From NCBI RefSeq assembly GCF_030272615.1, contig NC_081412.1:689632083-689696082 (forward strand): a stretch of 64,000 nucleotides of DNA. Direction: 5' to 3'. This document shows positions 1 to 10,814 of the stretch, one piece after another. Position 1 is the first letter of the stretch; the number at the start of each line of letters is the position of its first letter. Both the position numbers and the translations under genes were made by a program. The notes beneath the pieces are model-generated. The model searched no databases and was not told where the DNA came from. It saw only the letters and a program-made list of their open reading frames with translations. This stretch comes from Cryptomeria japonica. Taxonomy: Eukaryota > Streptophyta > Pinopsida > Cupressales > Cupressaceae.

Positions 1-2642
1 TCGGCTAATACACTAAAGTTTGGATCATTACTTGTATGCATGTTTTTCTATTTTGAAAAATTCTTTCCATCAGTCGGTAAAGTTGTTTGGGAACTACACC
101 GACCAATCACCCATCAGATCAATGACTTCATTAAGAAGTTAGGTGATAATTTCAATGATATTATGGATGATTACTTCAGTAAGTTCCAAGAGAAAATGCA
201 TAACTAGTATAGAATTCCACCCCAGCTAGTGGAGAAATTCAAAAATGACATATGTTTTGAAGTAGACACTGATTACTGTTATGTGGATGCTGTGGAACTG
301 AGAACTCAATCTTTGTCACATATTGGATACAAGATTGATTTTGACATCACAAAACAACAAATTGTGCATTTATTGCATTATCGAGGCATGTTACCAAGCT
401 GAGGTATGGAACCTATGAGGAAGTGAAGGAAAAGGTAAAGATGAGCATTGTAGTACCCAAAGCTACAAGAAAGGCAACAAAGATGATAAAGGCATTATCA
501 GAGAAATTTGGAGAAGATTCTTCCTCCACACCTGTCAAAGGCACTTTAGCTATTACCGAAGAAGAATCTGAAGCCTAAGAGGCAACTATAACACTAAGCA
601 CTGAATTGCCTAAGGGTAAAGTGTTGAAAAGAAAGAAATGGGATTCATCAAAGGCCTCACCGACTCCTCCAGTAAAGCGACCTAACACTAGAGCATCTGC
701 AACTTCACTGAGTAAGAAAACAAAGAGTGTTACTGTTCCCAAGGTAACAAAGACCCACAAGAAATCTACTCGGAGACTCATTTTGGCAAAAGAGTCTAGT
801 GACACCGAATATGAGGATGCAAGCAAATTTTAGATTGTCAAGAGCAAGAAGGTAAATGTACATAGTGTTGAAAACTTCTGTGCTAATCTGAAAGAATATG
901 GTGGATTTGGATCTTTCAGATATGTCAAGTATGAAACCAGAAATAATGATGAAAAGAGACAAATTGAAGAAGCTTTCATCTGCACACTTCTAAAATTCCG
1001 GTTAGCTCCATTGGAACTATCTAAGTCACTTCCAAATGAACTTTATTTGCATATTGATAATAGGTGGAAGTATGCAATGGACTTGGAGAAACAGATCAGA
1101 GAAAGAAGTCTGGTTCATCTCTTTCCTGACATGCCAGTAGCTGAAATAAAAGAACATCTGACAACCTACAACTCAAAGTTTCTCGTCAAACAAAGAGCCT
1201 TAAAACTGATGAATGGGCTGTATATTGAAGTAGAAAATGAGACAAAAGAAAAGTGGCAAGAAATCTTTAAAATCAAGGATGCTGGTGAGCAAGCTATAGC
1301 TGAAATTGTTAATGTCACTGAGCAAGATCCTGATGTTTCTGAGCAAGACCCTGCTGACAGCATTCAAATAGATGAAGATGTCATGGATACAGAGACACCA
1401 GAACAAGAAATGATAGAAGGCAATGCATATGCAAAACTTGTATCCAGTGAATCAGTCTTGGAACAAGTTCAGCCTTATCCATTGGTCAAACAACCTGTCT
1501 CAACCGAAACCCCTCATGATACAGATCAAGGCATCGAAGGTCACAAGTCTACAATAGGAGAAGGTACTACTCAAGAATAGACATCTCAAGCACCTTTTAG
1601 CACTGAGAATGTTGCAACTGAGACACCAAGTACCAAGACACCAAAGGACTCTACAGAGGCTAAAGAAACCAACCAAAGTGTTGCCTCTACCAAGCAACCT
1701 ACCGAGGGTCATCAAGCCTCACAAGCCATTGTCTTAGTTCCATCAGTGAAAGGTAAGGAAAAGAAGATGAAAAAGCATAGTTTTAAAGTTGATATGTCAA
1801 AACCAATAGTGTTGCCCAATGTAGACATATCAAAACTAAAGGGGCAAGCACTCATTGATTTTGGTGAACTATGCAAAGGAAAGGCCAAACAAGAGAAGCA
1901 AATGGCTATCCAAAAGAAAAATAAAGTACTTCAGAAGGTGAAAGCACTCTTAATAGATATGCTACCTGAAGCTACAGTGTCAACAGATTTGGTCATCCAT
2001 ATTCAACTGGATGAACTCCTAACAAAGATAGAGACATCTGGAGTAGATGCATTAGAATATTTGAGCAAGCTAAAAGACAAGGAGCTCACTGCAAAAATGA
2101 TAGAAGAGGTACAGAAAGCTATAGCTAATGGTAAAGTTAAACTTGTCAAATTTATTGCTGAGTTAACTCCCCAACTCAAGCACATTCTTTATTTATTTAA
2201 GAAACTCTGCACATTTTCTTTATTCATTAAAGACATCAAGAATAAAACAAAAGCAATTGAGAAAGACATCACCGATCTCTCAAATAAGTTGACCACCGAG
2301 CCAAATTCAATTCAGAATTTTTATACAAAGCTACAACAGCTCATGGCTCAACAATTGGACCTCAGAAATGAAGAACATAAGATCAGGATGGACATAATGA
2401 CACTTTAGACATTATTCCTTCCTCATCTTTCATCTGTCCAAGAACAGATCAATCGAGCCACCTCCTTATCTACTACACATGAGGGGAGCACTCTAGATGG
2501 CTTAATATCATTATTGGCTGATATTAAAGCACATAATTCTTTAATGGATAGTGTAAAGGATGCTCTCTCTGTCGCTCTCACCGAAGCACGGACCAAGTAC
2601 AAATCCATTTTTGACCAGTTACCTCCACCAAATGGTAACTAA
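1..2642 (+). pseudogene. Unrecognised long ORF of element L (3' part, broken)
   Basis: Almost the whole stretch reads as one protein. Positions 1 to about 390 are in one frame; from about 396 to the stop at 2640-2642 it is a second frame, so one frameshift lies near 390. In-frame stops interrupt it at about 205, 576 (TAA), 831, 1578 and 2406, mostly TAG codons that could derive from CAG. The protein is hydrophilic. A Lys/Ser/Thr/Pro-rich basic segment lies at about 606-800, an acidic Glu/Thr-rich segment at about 1300-1700, and a helical, Lys/Leu-rich, probably coiled-coil region at about 1800-2600. There is no zinc knuckle, DSG protease, YxDD or integrase motif. I do not recognise the family. 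Its place just before the polypurine tract and 3' LTR is where some plant Copia elements carry an extra ORF, but nothing here shows an envelope function. Confidence 0.55.
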
Positions 2643-3015
2643 GTCTTGATGTTTGTCAAAAGGGGGGAGTGATATAGTATTCAAAGAATCAAAGTATAAT
2701 ATCAAACAATAGGAGTATAGTATATAGGGGGAGTATACCGAGCAGAGAAAGTAGAGTATCCAAGAGCAGTGAACCGAGCAGTGAACAGAACAATAAGCAA
2801 AGAACAAGTGCAGCACATAGAACATTGATCACCAAGCATGCAAAATCAAAGTTTTGTACAATATATCGATAAGGGGAGTATATCTGGATATATTATTTTA
2901 TTGAATATTGTATATACTGTTAGTATAGTCAAATTTTGCAAGTATATAGATTATTGAGTTATAACTTTGAAAGCAGTTTTTGTCAAACATCTCAACTAAT
3001 GTCAAAAGGGGAGAT
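2643..3015 (+). other. Spacer and polypurine tract of element L
   Basis: This is noncoding sequence between the ORF stop and the LTR. It contains three AG-rich, G-run blocks near 2657-2670, 2727-2735 and 2872-2878, and it ends in the purine tract 3002-3015 (caaaaggggagat) directly before the TG of the LTR. A polypurine tract primes plus-strand DNA synthesis, so its position fixes the orientation of L as plus. Confidence 0.65.
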
Positions 3016-3955
3016 TGTTACTACTTATCAAGTTGCCATTAGTTTTATGTTCAAAGTTATTCTATATACTCTAGTCAGTTATCTCTACCAAAATATTCAG
3101 TCAGTATGCTCAGTCTAGTCAGTTATTGAAGAAAGTAGTCTCAGAGCATAATATACACCGAGCTGTCTACTGAGTATCATTCCATGTCTTCCAAGTAGCA
3201 AAGATGACACACTGAGTTGATATACACTGAGTGAAACATGTTACCAGATTCATTGAACCTGAACATACATATGAAAACATGTTACAAGATCGAGGAACAT
3301 CTAACCGTTATCACATTGGAAATTGCACTTAAAGATTGTGTATGATTTTGAGGTCATCTAACCAATGAAATATTTTGCATGGTTATTCATTCAATAAAAC
3401 ATGTTTGTAAGATCGAAGCAATGAATGGATCACCAACATCAGAGATCTATTTATACAACAAGAATTAAGATCAGAAATATACAAGTAGCATGATAGAAAG
3501 GAAGAGATAGAGATATATGAAGCAAGACATGTGAAAGCACTAAGTGTTATGACTATTAAAGAGACAGAGGTCACCGAGAAGGATTTCAGAGGACAGTCAA
3601 AGAACAGAGTAAACAGAAGGGTTTACCGAGTTACTATATGGGTTACCGAGGGTAAGCTATCATAAATAGCTAAACATGTAGCTCTAACTGAGCAACCTTT
3701 ATTATTGCAGTAGTGAAGTTGTGGGTGCCATCCCCATCGCAGTTTTTCTCCCTAACCAAGAGTTTCTACATAACCAAAATATATGTGTTATGGAGTGAAT
3801 CATGTATGATTTCTATCTATTTGTTTTAGCTTTATATTATTTTACTGCACTATTCGATTTATGCATAATAGTAAAGTTATTATTGAAGAAAAGTTTTAAA
3901 GTATTGATTCACCCCTCCCCTCTCACTACATTAGCTTTCCATATTGGACCTAACA
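3016..3955 (+). repeat. 3' LTR of element L (Copia-type)
   Basis: It starts TGTTAC after the polypurine tract and ends CCTAACA, 940 bp. Its last 70 bases carry the 'attcacccctcccctctca' pyrimidine stretch that also ends the Copia J LTRs (about 41478-41491 and 47057-47073). A block near 3720-3790 resembles a degenerate form of the shared Copia LTR core (pyrimidine run, then a fragment like 'gagtttctacataacc'). No second copy is in the window, so the left boundary rests on the polypurine tract and TG only. Confidence 0.65.
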
Positions 3956-4202
3956 ATAGGGTCTCTATTTATGGCAATTCAGATTTGGTCCATACTGTTG
4001 TGACTATTTCACAACATCACCCCATCAAAATGGGGATCCCTCTTTGCTTCCAACTTCAATGTCCTATACAATTTCATCTCTTTTTGTTTGAGTGACTAGG
4101 GTTAATGTGTGGCTATCGATCCAATTGATCAAAACCTAAGGTTGTGAAAGGTTGAATAGAAGGTGTTGAGTAGTGTCAATTTGAGCAAGATAGGCAAGGA
4201 GG
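3956..4202. repeat. LTR-like remnant, left part
   Basis: There is no ORF of note. From about 3998 the sequence has a short hairpin-like start (ttgtgac...ttcacaa) followed by a CACCCCAT..ATGGGGATCC palindromic block. A close relative of this block lies at about 10226-10275, so both may be the start of LTRs of one old family. The remnant continues after the inserted element M at 6508. Confidence 0.35.
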
Positions 4203-4451
4203 TGTTGAAATGGTAGAGCCAACATAGAACAGAAAAAACTAAACCATGATTGCAGAGAATGGCACAAATGAAAAATCTTATTGATTTGATTTTATAGGAT
4301 AAAATATATTATCAGATGCACATATTTATTCTAAATGTGTTCCTTTAAATAGGCAATACAAAACAACAAATGGTTGTGTAACTGCACAACTGAAAACACA
4401 ACCGCCGGTAGTTTTATTAATTAAATCTAAACTAATGTAATAACACCAACA
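4203..4451 (-). repeat. 3' LTR of element M
   Basis: It is 249 bp, TG...CA, nearly identical to 6253-6502. On the minus strand it follows a G-run polypurine tract (plus-strand ttccccccctta at 4452-4463). The LTR is very short compared with the other Copia LTRs here (1.0-1.5 kb). Confidence 0.85.
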
Positions 4452-5247
4452 TTCCCCCCCTTATTACATTAATCTGAACAAGAGTGGAAATTGCAAGGGT
4501 TTTAATCCAACCATCAAGTGACTTTGATGAAGTGCCTTCACCAATCCTCCTCACTCACCCAAGAAACACCGAACTGACTGCATCAGTGGATCTCCTGACT
4601 GCAAAACCTGGAACTATCTACACAAGAAAAATAAGTTCCCACCTCCCCTGCACAATGAGACACATTTCCTCTGGAATTCCACATCTCCTTTGAGTGTGTT
4701 TAATTCCTCCTCCAGTGCTACACATGAGATGCTTTTCCTTTGAAAGTCTAGTCCACATCTCCTCTGAGTGTATCTAATGCCTCCTCAAGTGCTATGGAAA
4801 CTTGATCACTGCCGCTATGCCTACACAATCCTGTCCCTCCCCTTGCTCCTAGAAGGGACAATCACACTACCAAGCTCCCTCTTCTCTTCAGGAACACTGA
4901 TAAATCATGCCCCCCTTTTTAGGGACAAATCTGCCAAGCCTTGGCTTTACAGGGACACAGATAGGTTGCTTCTCATGCAATGATCATCTCTAAGTGAGAA
5001 GCTAACTCAAGATGATAAAAGATCATCCTGCCTCCGTTGCCTCCAACCTCATATCAATATTCACTATTCTATAAAGTAGAAATATTGTATCAACCCCTAT
5101 ATCATCTGATGGACTATCACCATCAGGTGAGTCATTTTTATGTCCTGCAAATCCACAAAAGTTGGCCTCACCTTCTGTTGCAACAAAAGATGTATCTTTC
5201 TTTAACTTTCCATCAATTAGATCTTTGGCCTATTGAAAACAGTTCAT
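4452..5247 (-). other. Internal region of M downstream of gag, without pol
   Basis: No open frame of note on the minus strand and no pol motif. It holds a direct duplication of about 42 bp: 4680-4721 and 4754-4795 differ at only a few positions and are offset by 74 bp. On the minus strand the duplicated unit can encode an acidic ALEEELNTLKGDVE-like helix, so this could be an eroded C-terminal coiled-coil tail of the Gag protein. Confidence 0.45.
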
Positions 5248-5922
5248 CTACACATGCCCATTTTTATGACAATAAAAGCATTTGAATTCTCTTCTACTGG
5301 AAACATTAGATTTATTCCTAGCAACCAAAGCAAATTCTTCAGGAAGCTGACAGTTCTTATTAGTTCTATTTCCTTCATCAATTAGAGAAGAGATTATTGT
5401 TTCCAAGCTAGGATTTATTTTTTTTAGAGTAAAGACAATATGGTCAAAACTAGAAGGCAAACTATTAAGTAATATTGCCTTGGCATCGTCATCAGTGACA
5501 TTAGCATTTATACTTGCAAGTTGATTAAGAAGAGAATGAAAAATGCTTATATGCTAAATAATATTATCACCTCCATTCATCTTTAACCCGAACAATTTCT
5601 ACTTAATAGACATCTTGGCACTGGAAGCCTGAGAACCAAACAAGACATTGAACCTGTCCCATATTGTTTATGACATCTTTGATAAATCAATATGATGCAA
5701 GTATGCATTTGATAAACCAAGACCAATCAATGTCATGGCCCTACGATCTTTTGTCATCCACTTAAATGCTGCATCTGCATCTTGTGGTTTTGTTATAGTC
5801 CCATCCACAATCTCCCACAAATCTTTTTCAATTAATGACAGTTGCACTTTAATTTGCCATGTGTGGAATTCATGCCCTTCAAGTTTAGGAATTGTAACTA
5901 TTTTATCCATAATCTTTATCAC
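5248..5922 (-). pseudogene. gag: Copia Gag of element M (broken)
   Basis: The minus-strand frame starts near 5922 with a Copia Gag N-terminus (IPKLEGHEFHTWQIKVQLSL, then a DLWEIVDG motif), as in the UBN2/DUF4219-type Gag of plant Copia elements. Further on (about 5290-5250) is a CCHC-like knuckle start, CFYCHKNGH. Gag packages element RNA into particles. The frame is broken around 5465-5667, so this copy cannot make an intact protein. No pol follows it, unlike elements C, D, H and J. Confidence 0.7.
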
Positions 5923-6240
5923 TCAAAGACAAATAAAATGATAACAAAAGATTTGTGATGTCACCCTATAAAGAGAGTCCATTTCATACCTCTTTTCTTG
6001 AAACATGATTGCAAGATTCTAGTTTGGCATTTGGACTTGAATCATATCTCTATTTTCACTTCCACCTTCCTTTTATTGTTCCTCTCTCACCATTACAAAC
6101 ACTGAAATCATATCATTGCCATCTATAGTTCTTCTAAGTCGTGCCCAGTAGCTTCTTTGTCTCCTCTACAACACAACAAATGCAAAAGCCAACCTCAATC
6201 TTATTCCTCCATTAGCCATAGATCATAGAAACGAGTTTTC

Positions 6241-6252
6241 ACTTTGATACCA
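6241..6252 (-). other. Primer-binding site of element M
   Basis: The minus strand reads TGGTATCAAAGT directly after the LTR end. It matches the initiator-Met-tRNA type site (TGGTATCAGAGC) seen in elements G and H except near its 3' end. Confidence 0.75.
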
Positions 6253-6502
6253 TGTTGAAATGGTAGAGCCAAGATAGAATAGAAAAAAACTAAACCATGA
6301 TTGTAGAGAATGGCACAAATGAAAAATCTTATCGATTTTATTTTGTAGGATAAAATATATTATCAGATGCACATATTCATTCTAAATGTGTGCCTTTAAA
6401 TAGGTAATACAAAACAACAAATGGTTGTGTAACTGCACAACTGAAAACACAACCGCCGGTAGTTTTATTAATTAAATCTAAACTAATGTAATAACACCAA
6501 CA
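6253..6502 (-). repeat. 5' LTR of element M
   Basis: It is 250 bp and the partner of 4203-4451, with only a handful of differences, so M is a fairly recent insertion relative to the eroded DNA around it. Confidence 0.85.
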
Positions 6503-6507
6503 AGAGG

Positions 6508-7000
6508 TTTGAAAGGTAAGTCTCTTGGATGAAAATTTCACTAAGTATAGAAAATTTTCCTTTGCCATATTCAAGAGGTCGAGGCAAGCCACATGGGCGA
6601 AAATTTGACTAAGTATAAGAAAATTTACTTTGCCCCTAAAGAAGTCCGAACTGACTTCCTTTGCCCCTCAAGAAGTCTGAACTAACTTCCTTTGCTAGTC
6701 AAAAGGTCTAAAATTGTCTTTTCTCTTCATGGATCATGACTTATTTTCTTTTCTAAGCAATGATTTTGATATTTTTTCAATCACCGATCTGGCCTAGAAG
6801 ACATTTTTTTGACATCTTAAGAGGTATTATTTGGATACAAGGAGTTCTTTTGAAGATGAATTGATGAGCTTGAGAAAATGGAGTAAGAACCTTAAGAATT
6901 TCTTGTGCTTCATCAAAAATAAAACTTTTCCTTTTCTCATTTGACATGGATGATTGAAACCAAATATCAAATTAGATGGAAACAAGCTGGAGATAGCGAT
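6508..7000. repeat. LTR-like remnant, right part, with ~31-bp units
   Basis: This continues the remnant interrupted by M. Around 6625-6715 it contains two to three degenerate units of the form 'acttcctttgcccctcaag', spaced about 31 bp, the same family as the array at 7007-7200. No gene is visible. Confidence 0.45.
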
Positions 7001-7006
7001 TCAAAT

Positions 7007-7200
7007 TGACTTCCTCTGCCACTCAAAAATCTAGAATCTACTTCCATTGCCCATGGAAAAGTTTGAACCTACTTCCATTGCCCATGGAAAAGTCTGAACC
7101 TACTTCCATTGCCTATGAAAAAGTCCAAACCTTCTTCCTTTTCTGGTCAAAATGTCCAAACCTCCTTCCTTTACTATTGAAAAAGTCTGAAATTCTTCTG
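7007..7200. repeat. Tandem repeat, ~31-bp unit, about six copies
   Basis: Units such as 'ctacttccattgcccatgg' recur with spacing of exactly 31 bp at 7038, 7069 and 7100, with more diverged copies on both sides. A 31-bp period shifts the reading frame each unit, so this is a noncoding minisatellite and not a protein repeat. It probably belongs to the LTR-like remnant. Confidence 0.8.
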
Positions 7201-7890
7201 GATGATCATAGGTAAGGATGATTGTTAGAACCAAGGTTTAAATTTACAAGGGAAATATTCAAAAGACAACCAAGTCAGCCCTTAGGAGATAATATTTTTT
7301 ATTCAAAACACAACCAAGTCGGCCTAAAGGATGAAAATAAACACCCTATACTTGAATGCCTATAAATGTCAATTCAAAATTTGTCATTTGATCATCATAT
7401 CAAAGCAAATTACTTCCCTAAAGGAGCAGAGCAGTGATTTAAAATTCCACAAGAGAAATGAATTGGATTAGAGATAAGGCAAATTCATCCATATACCTTA
7501 AACAAATAATGAATTTCCTAGGTATTATCAATCAATCATATTTGTTATTTGCATCTATATAGGGTCAAAATCATCAAATTCAAAGGTATGTTTAATGTGT
7601 AGATTGGTAAAAATTTGTGCAGGTCTGATTCATGTTAATTTTTTTATCATTTTACTGAAATTAGACCCTCCTTAGCATCTTAAATTTAGGATGAATTGCA
7701 GATAGCATTCTGAAAATGTAGAGTTAATGACATTTAATTAATTCTTTTTAGTTTTTCTTTAGTTTAGACTAGTTCTTATTCAATGATATAGTCATTCATT
7801 GGTGTTCCTAATGGCTCATAAGTATTGAATCAATAATCTAGGTGTTTTTCACACCATAATCCTAACTTAAATAATTCTTGTAGGTGAAGA
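7201..7890. other. AT-rich noncoding stretch before the ORF at 7891
   Basis: No open frame worth reporting. A short direct repeat (aagacaaccaagtcagcc at about 7272, and a close copy at about 7310) and a possible TATA box (ctataaat at 7370) are present. A pyrimidine-rich stretch ending in ttcttgtag sits 12 bases before the ATG at 7891 and would fit a splice acceptor, as in leaders of some plant retroelements. Confidence 0.35.
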
Positions 7891-9209
7891 ATGGCAATGC
7901 CAAAGGCTAGTGGAGTAGGCACACACCAAGCCCTCATCAAAGAAGATTCAAAAGGCAAAGTGCTGGAAACTAAGATCACTTCCTATTAGAGCAACATGGA
8001 AGATACCAATCTTGGGCAATTTGATGTCAAGAGATTCCATAGCTTACTATACACAAGAAAGCCTTCAACAACAACAACTAAGAAGATGATTGAAAGTGGA
8101 ATCATCAAGGCGGTTGATATTCCTCTCACCATTCAATGTTATGAATTGATGGTCAAATGCACCAAACACTATGATTCCCATACAAGGACAACCATGACAC
8201 CTGATGGAAGAGTACTTGCCTACCTATCATAAGAAGCTATTAGTGAAGCTTTCCACTTACCTGAACCAAAAGAGATGATTTATAGAAGCATGGAAGGAGC
8301 TAAAGCATTCGATGATGACGACGCGAAGACATGTCTACGAATCATCAATAAATATTGGCTATTGAAGAGTAGACTTGGCAAGAACAAAATGCTCGACAAA
8401 CTACATAGAGTTGATTTCAAGGAGGATTTCAAAGATCTAATCCCCTTACTTAATTGAATCATAGGTGCTCCCCAAGCATTCTACTTTGAGAATTGGATGT
8501 TCTTCATAGAAACAATTACACATGGGAAGGATACAATCAATTGGGAAAGGATTATCAACAATGGCTTAGATGTACAACTAAGGAGGCTCATCCACACTAA
8601 GAAATTCTACACGAGCTCCTATATCATATACTCTCTTGCTAGAAATTATGAGTATGCCAGATTGATGTATAGAGGTGTAGTTGGAAGAGGACCTAGAGAA
8701 ATAAGAGCCTATGAATCATATAAACAATTGCAACATCCTAGTAAGACACATTATAGAAGAGTCAATGATACCTTCACCATGCATATCACAAGAACCTTAC
8801 AAGGTGGAATCCATCAACATCCCCATAAGAATAGAAATTGGTCAAACGATTTGGCACTTGGTTCATTTAGTTCCCAAAGTTTATATACATAAGGATTCAA
8901 GGATGCTCTTCCCCTCCCTACATGTTGCCACACTATCCAATGGATAAGATAGTGTTACTTGAAGTGGTAAAGTAGCTACATGACATACATGCACTCATGG
9001 TACTTGTCAGTAAGACAAGGGATTATGAGCCTAGATGGGATACTACTTTCGTCTCGGCCTTTGAAGAAGTTATCTATCTAGAAGAGAAATTAAAGAACCT
9101 GTCAGTAGATCCAATAACTGAAACTAAATGCATGATGACTATGTTCATTGAATTTGCTAGAAGAGAAAAGGAAAAGGGGAACAAAATTCTAGATGGAAAC
9201 TTGTTGTGA
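7891..9209 (+). pseudogene. Unrecognised retroelement-type ORF (broken)
   Basis: From the ATG at 7891 one frame runs to about 8810 with stops at 7987, 8230 and 8455. It then moves to a second frame (to 8945) and a third (8950-9209), so at least two frameshifts are present. The combined product is about 430 residues. It contains FHLPEPKEMIYRSMEGAKAF (about 8250-8305) and GAPQAFYFENWMFFIET (about 8464-8515), the look of a conserved globular protein. There is no zinc finger, protease, polymerase or integrase motif. I do not recognise the family with certainty. LTR-like sequence on both sides suggests it belongs to a non-canonical retroelement and not a host gene. Confidence 0.5.
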
Positions 9210-10719
9210 TCCTATTTGGCGATTCATTTTCTTATTGGAGGTTTCCTTGTAATTTGTGCCAAATGGCTAGTGTGTTTGATAATGATTATCGAGATAGGTT
9301 TTGATTGTATCAAACCGTAATTAAGGTTTAAGTGGTGAAATCTTGGCCCTTGATCTTCATTCAATCTTGTCCATTTGTCATATTTGAGAGCACTATATAA
9401 CCCCCACTCATTTTCATGTGTAGGAGATTAGAGGAGATACTTGAAGAGTTGTTGCTATTTTTGCTATTGGATTAATAAATACATTGAATTGTAGTGTTTC
9501 TATTCAATCCTTGAAGCATTTGCATGATTATTCATCTTCTCATATCAAGCTTTGAAATTAGTTTAAGCATTTAAGTTTAATGATATAATGTTGTGTATGA
9601 TTCATGGTGAAACTCCTAATCCATACCACTAGCAGTTTGTTGATTGCAAATTCACCTTGTGTGGTCAACTAGAATTCTTGAATGGGTTTAAGTTCAGTTG
9701 TTATTTAATCATTGATATGTATTTAATTAATAGTGTCCATGTTTGGTAATAATTTGAAAATCATCTAATTTCCTTAGAAGAATGCAATAGCCTTTGTGGA
9801 GTTGTTCTTGCATGTCGAAGCAAAGACATAGAGTTTCATCTAAAGTCATCCATCATCCTTACATTCTTAGGAGTAGCTTAGTATTTATCAACCCTTAAAC
9901 TTTTGCATTTTCTTTATCAAACCATTAGAAGTAGTAGTAAGTAGGAGAGCTTTATTGCATAGAATTCAAAAAGTATTCCTTGAAGTCTAGACATTCATCT
10001 CTTAAGAAGTACGTAAGGCCCCTTGGATTAACAACAATCACAATGACCAATTGAGATTATCCAGAAGTCATGAGATGATAATAGAAACCTTAGAGTCTTC
10101 CAATTGATCACATATTTTAGCATTTGGGAAGATTTTGATCAAGAGAGGATAAGATACTTTTTGGTATTTTATTCTATGTTTGATTGTACCCAAAAACACA
10201 TTTATTTAAGGTGGCACTAGACATTGTGATGTTTTCACACATCACCCTATTGCAAATGGGGACCCCTGTTTTCAATTTTTAGGGTAGTGTTTAGGTGTCT
10301 TAGTTTTAGTCTCTAGTCTCTTGCATGTGTGAAAGAGTAGTGTTTTTTTTGGGGATATTTCATCGTGTTCAAAGATGTCATCAAGTCAATATTTCAAATG
10401 TCTTGGCTAGGAAGAGCTAATAGGTCACCCTCACAATGTTACGACTAGTGTTAGTCTTTAGATTGGTGCTAGCATGGTTGGAAGGATATTCTAATACTAC
10501 AAAGGCATTTAAATGGGTTAACGAAGAAGAATGAAACTTTTTGAGATGAAATCAAAGAACTTTCTATTTTTAGAATTTTTTGTTTTCATTTTTCTATTTT
10601 TAGAAGGTGTTGTTTTTAGCCTTGATTAGTCAATCAGAAAAATTTCTATTTTTAGAAAGCACCATTTTTAGCATTGATGGGTTGATTGGAGAAATTTCTA
10701 TTTTTAGAAAGTGCCAGTA
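9210..10719. repeat. LTR-like noncoding stretch
   Basis: No coding frame. A TATA-like box lies at 9392-9402 and an attaataaata polyadenylation-like signal about 75 bases downstream, the spacing seen inside LTRs. At 10226-10275 is the hairpin start tgtgatgttttcacaca plus a CACCCTATTGCAAATGGGG block, related to that at 3998. From 10560 to 10710 the short motif tttctatttttagaa recurs four to five times. Boundaries are not defined. Confidence 0.35.
9392..9402 (+). promoter_or_regulatory. TATA-like box in LTR-like DNA
   Basis: ctatataaccc is followed by C-rich sequence, with an AATAAA-type signal about 75 bases further on. This is LTR promoter-like spacing; there is no expression evidence. Confidence 0.35.
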
Positions 10720-10814
10720 TTAGGGGTTACTATTGTGGAAAGGTACCATGAAAATAAATTTCTCAAGGAAGTGTAGAAATTCTTGTTCTGGGCATAAACC
10801 AAGCCTAAGGAAAA

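Larger units (their letters stand above)
1..3955 (+). mobile_element. Element L: 3' part of an LTR retrotransposon, 5' end outside the window
   Basis: In order, this stretch has a long broken ORF (1-2642), a spacer, a purine-rich tract (3002-3015) and a sequence starting TGTTAC and ending CCTAACA (3016-3955). That is the layout of the 3' end of a plus-strand LTR retrotransposon. The last ORF before the LTR is not a recognisable pol: I see no reverse transcriptase, RNase H or integrase motif. L is therefore either an element with an extra ORF downstream of pol or a non-autonomous element carrying its own protein. The matching 5' LTR and the target-site duplication cannot be checked; the 5 bases after the LTR are atagg. 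Confidence 0.7.
4203..6502 (-). mobile_element. Element M: small non-autonomous Copia retrotransposon with gag only
   Basis: Two near-identical ~250-bp direct repeats (4203-4451 and 6253-6502), both TGTTGAAATGG...ACACCAACA, flank only 1.8 kb. The flanking 5-mers are ggagg (4198-4202) and agagg (6503-6507), one mismatch. On the minus strand the order is 5' LTR, tRNA-iMet-like primer site, Copia gag, polypurine tract, 3' LTR. There is no protease, integrase, reverse transcriptase or RNase H. M is complete in structure, but any transposition would need enzymes from another Copia element. Confidence 0.85.

Noticed and set aside
7007-7200. Regularly spaced repeats as a CRISPR array
   Set aside because: Units are contiguous with no unique spacers, the repeats are degenerate and the surroundings are plant retroelements.
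3998-10275. The related hairpin starts at 3998 and 10226 as an LTR pair enclosing the ORF at 7891-9209
   Set aside because: Similarity covers only about 50 bases at the start; the sequences after it do not align, so a pair is not supported.
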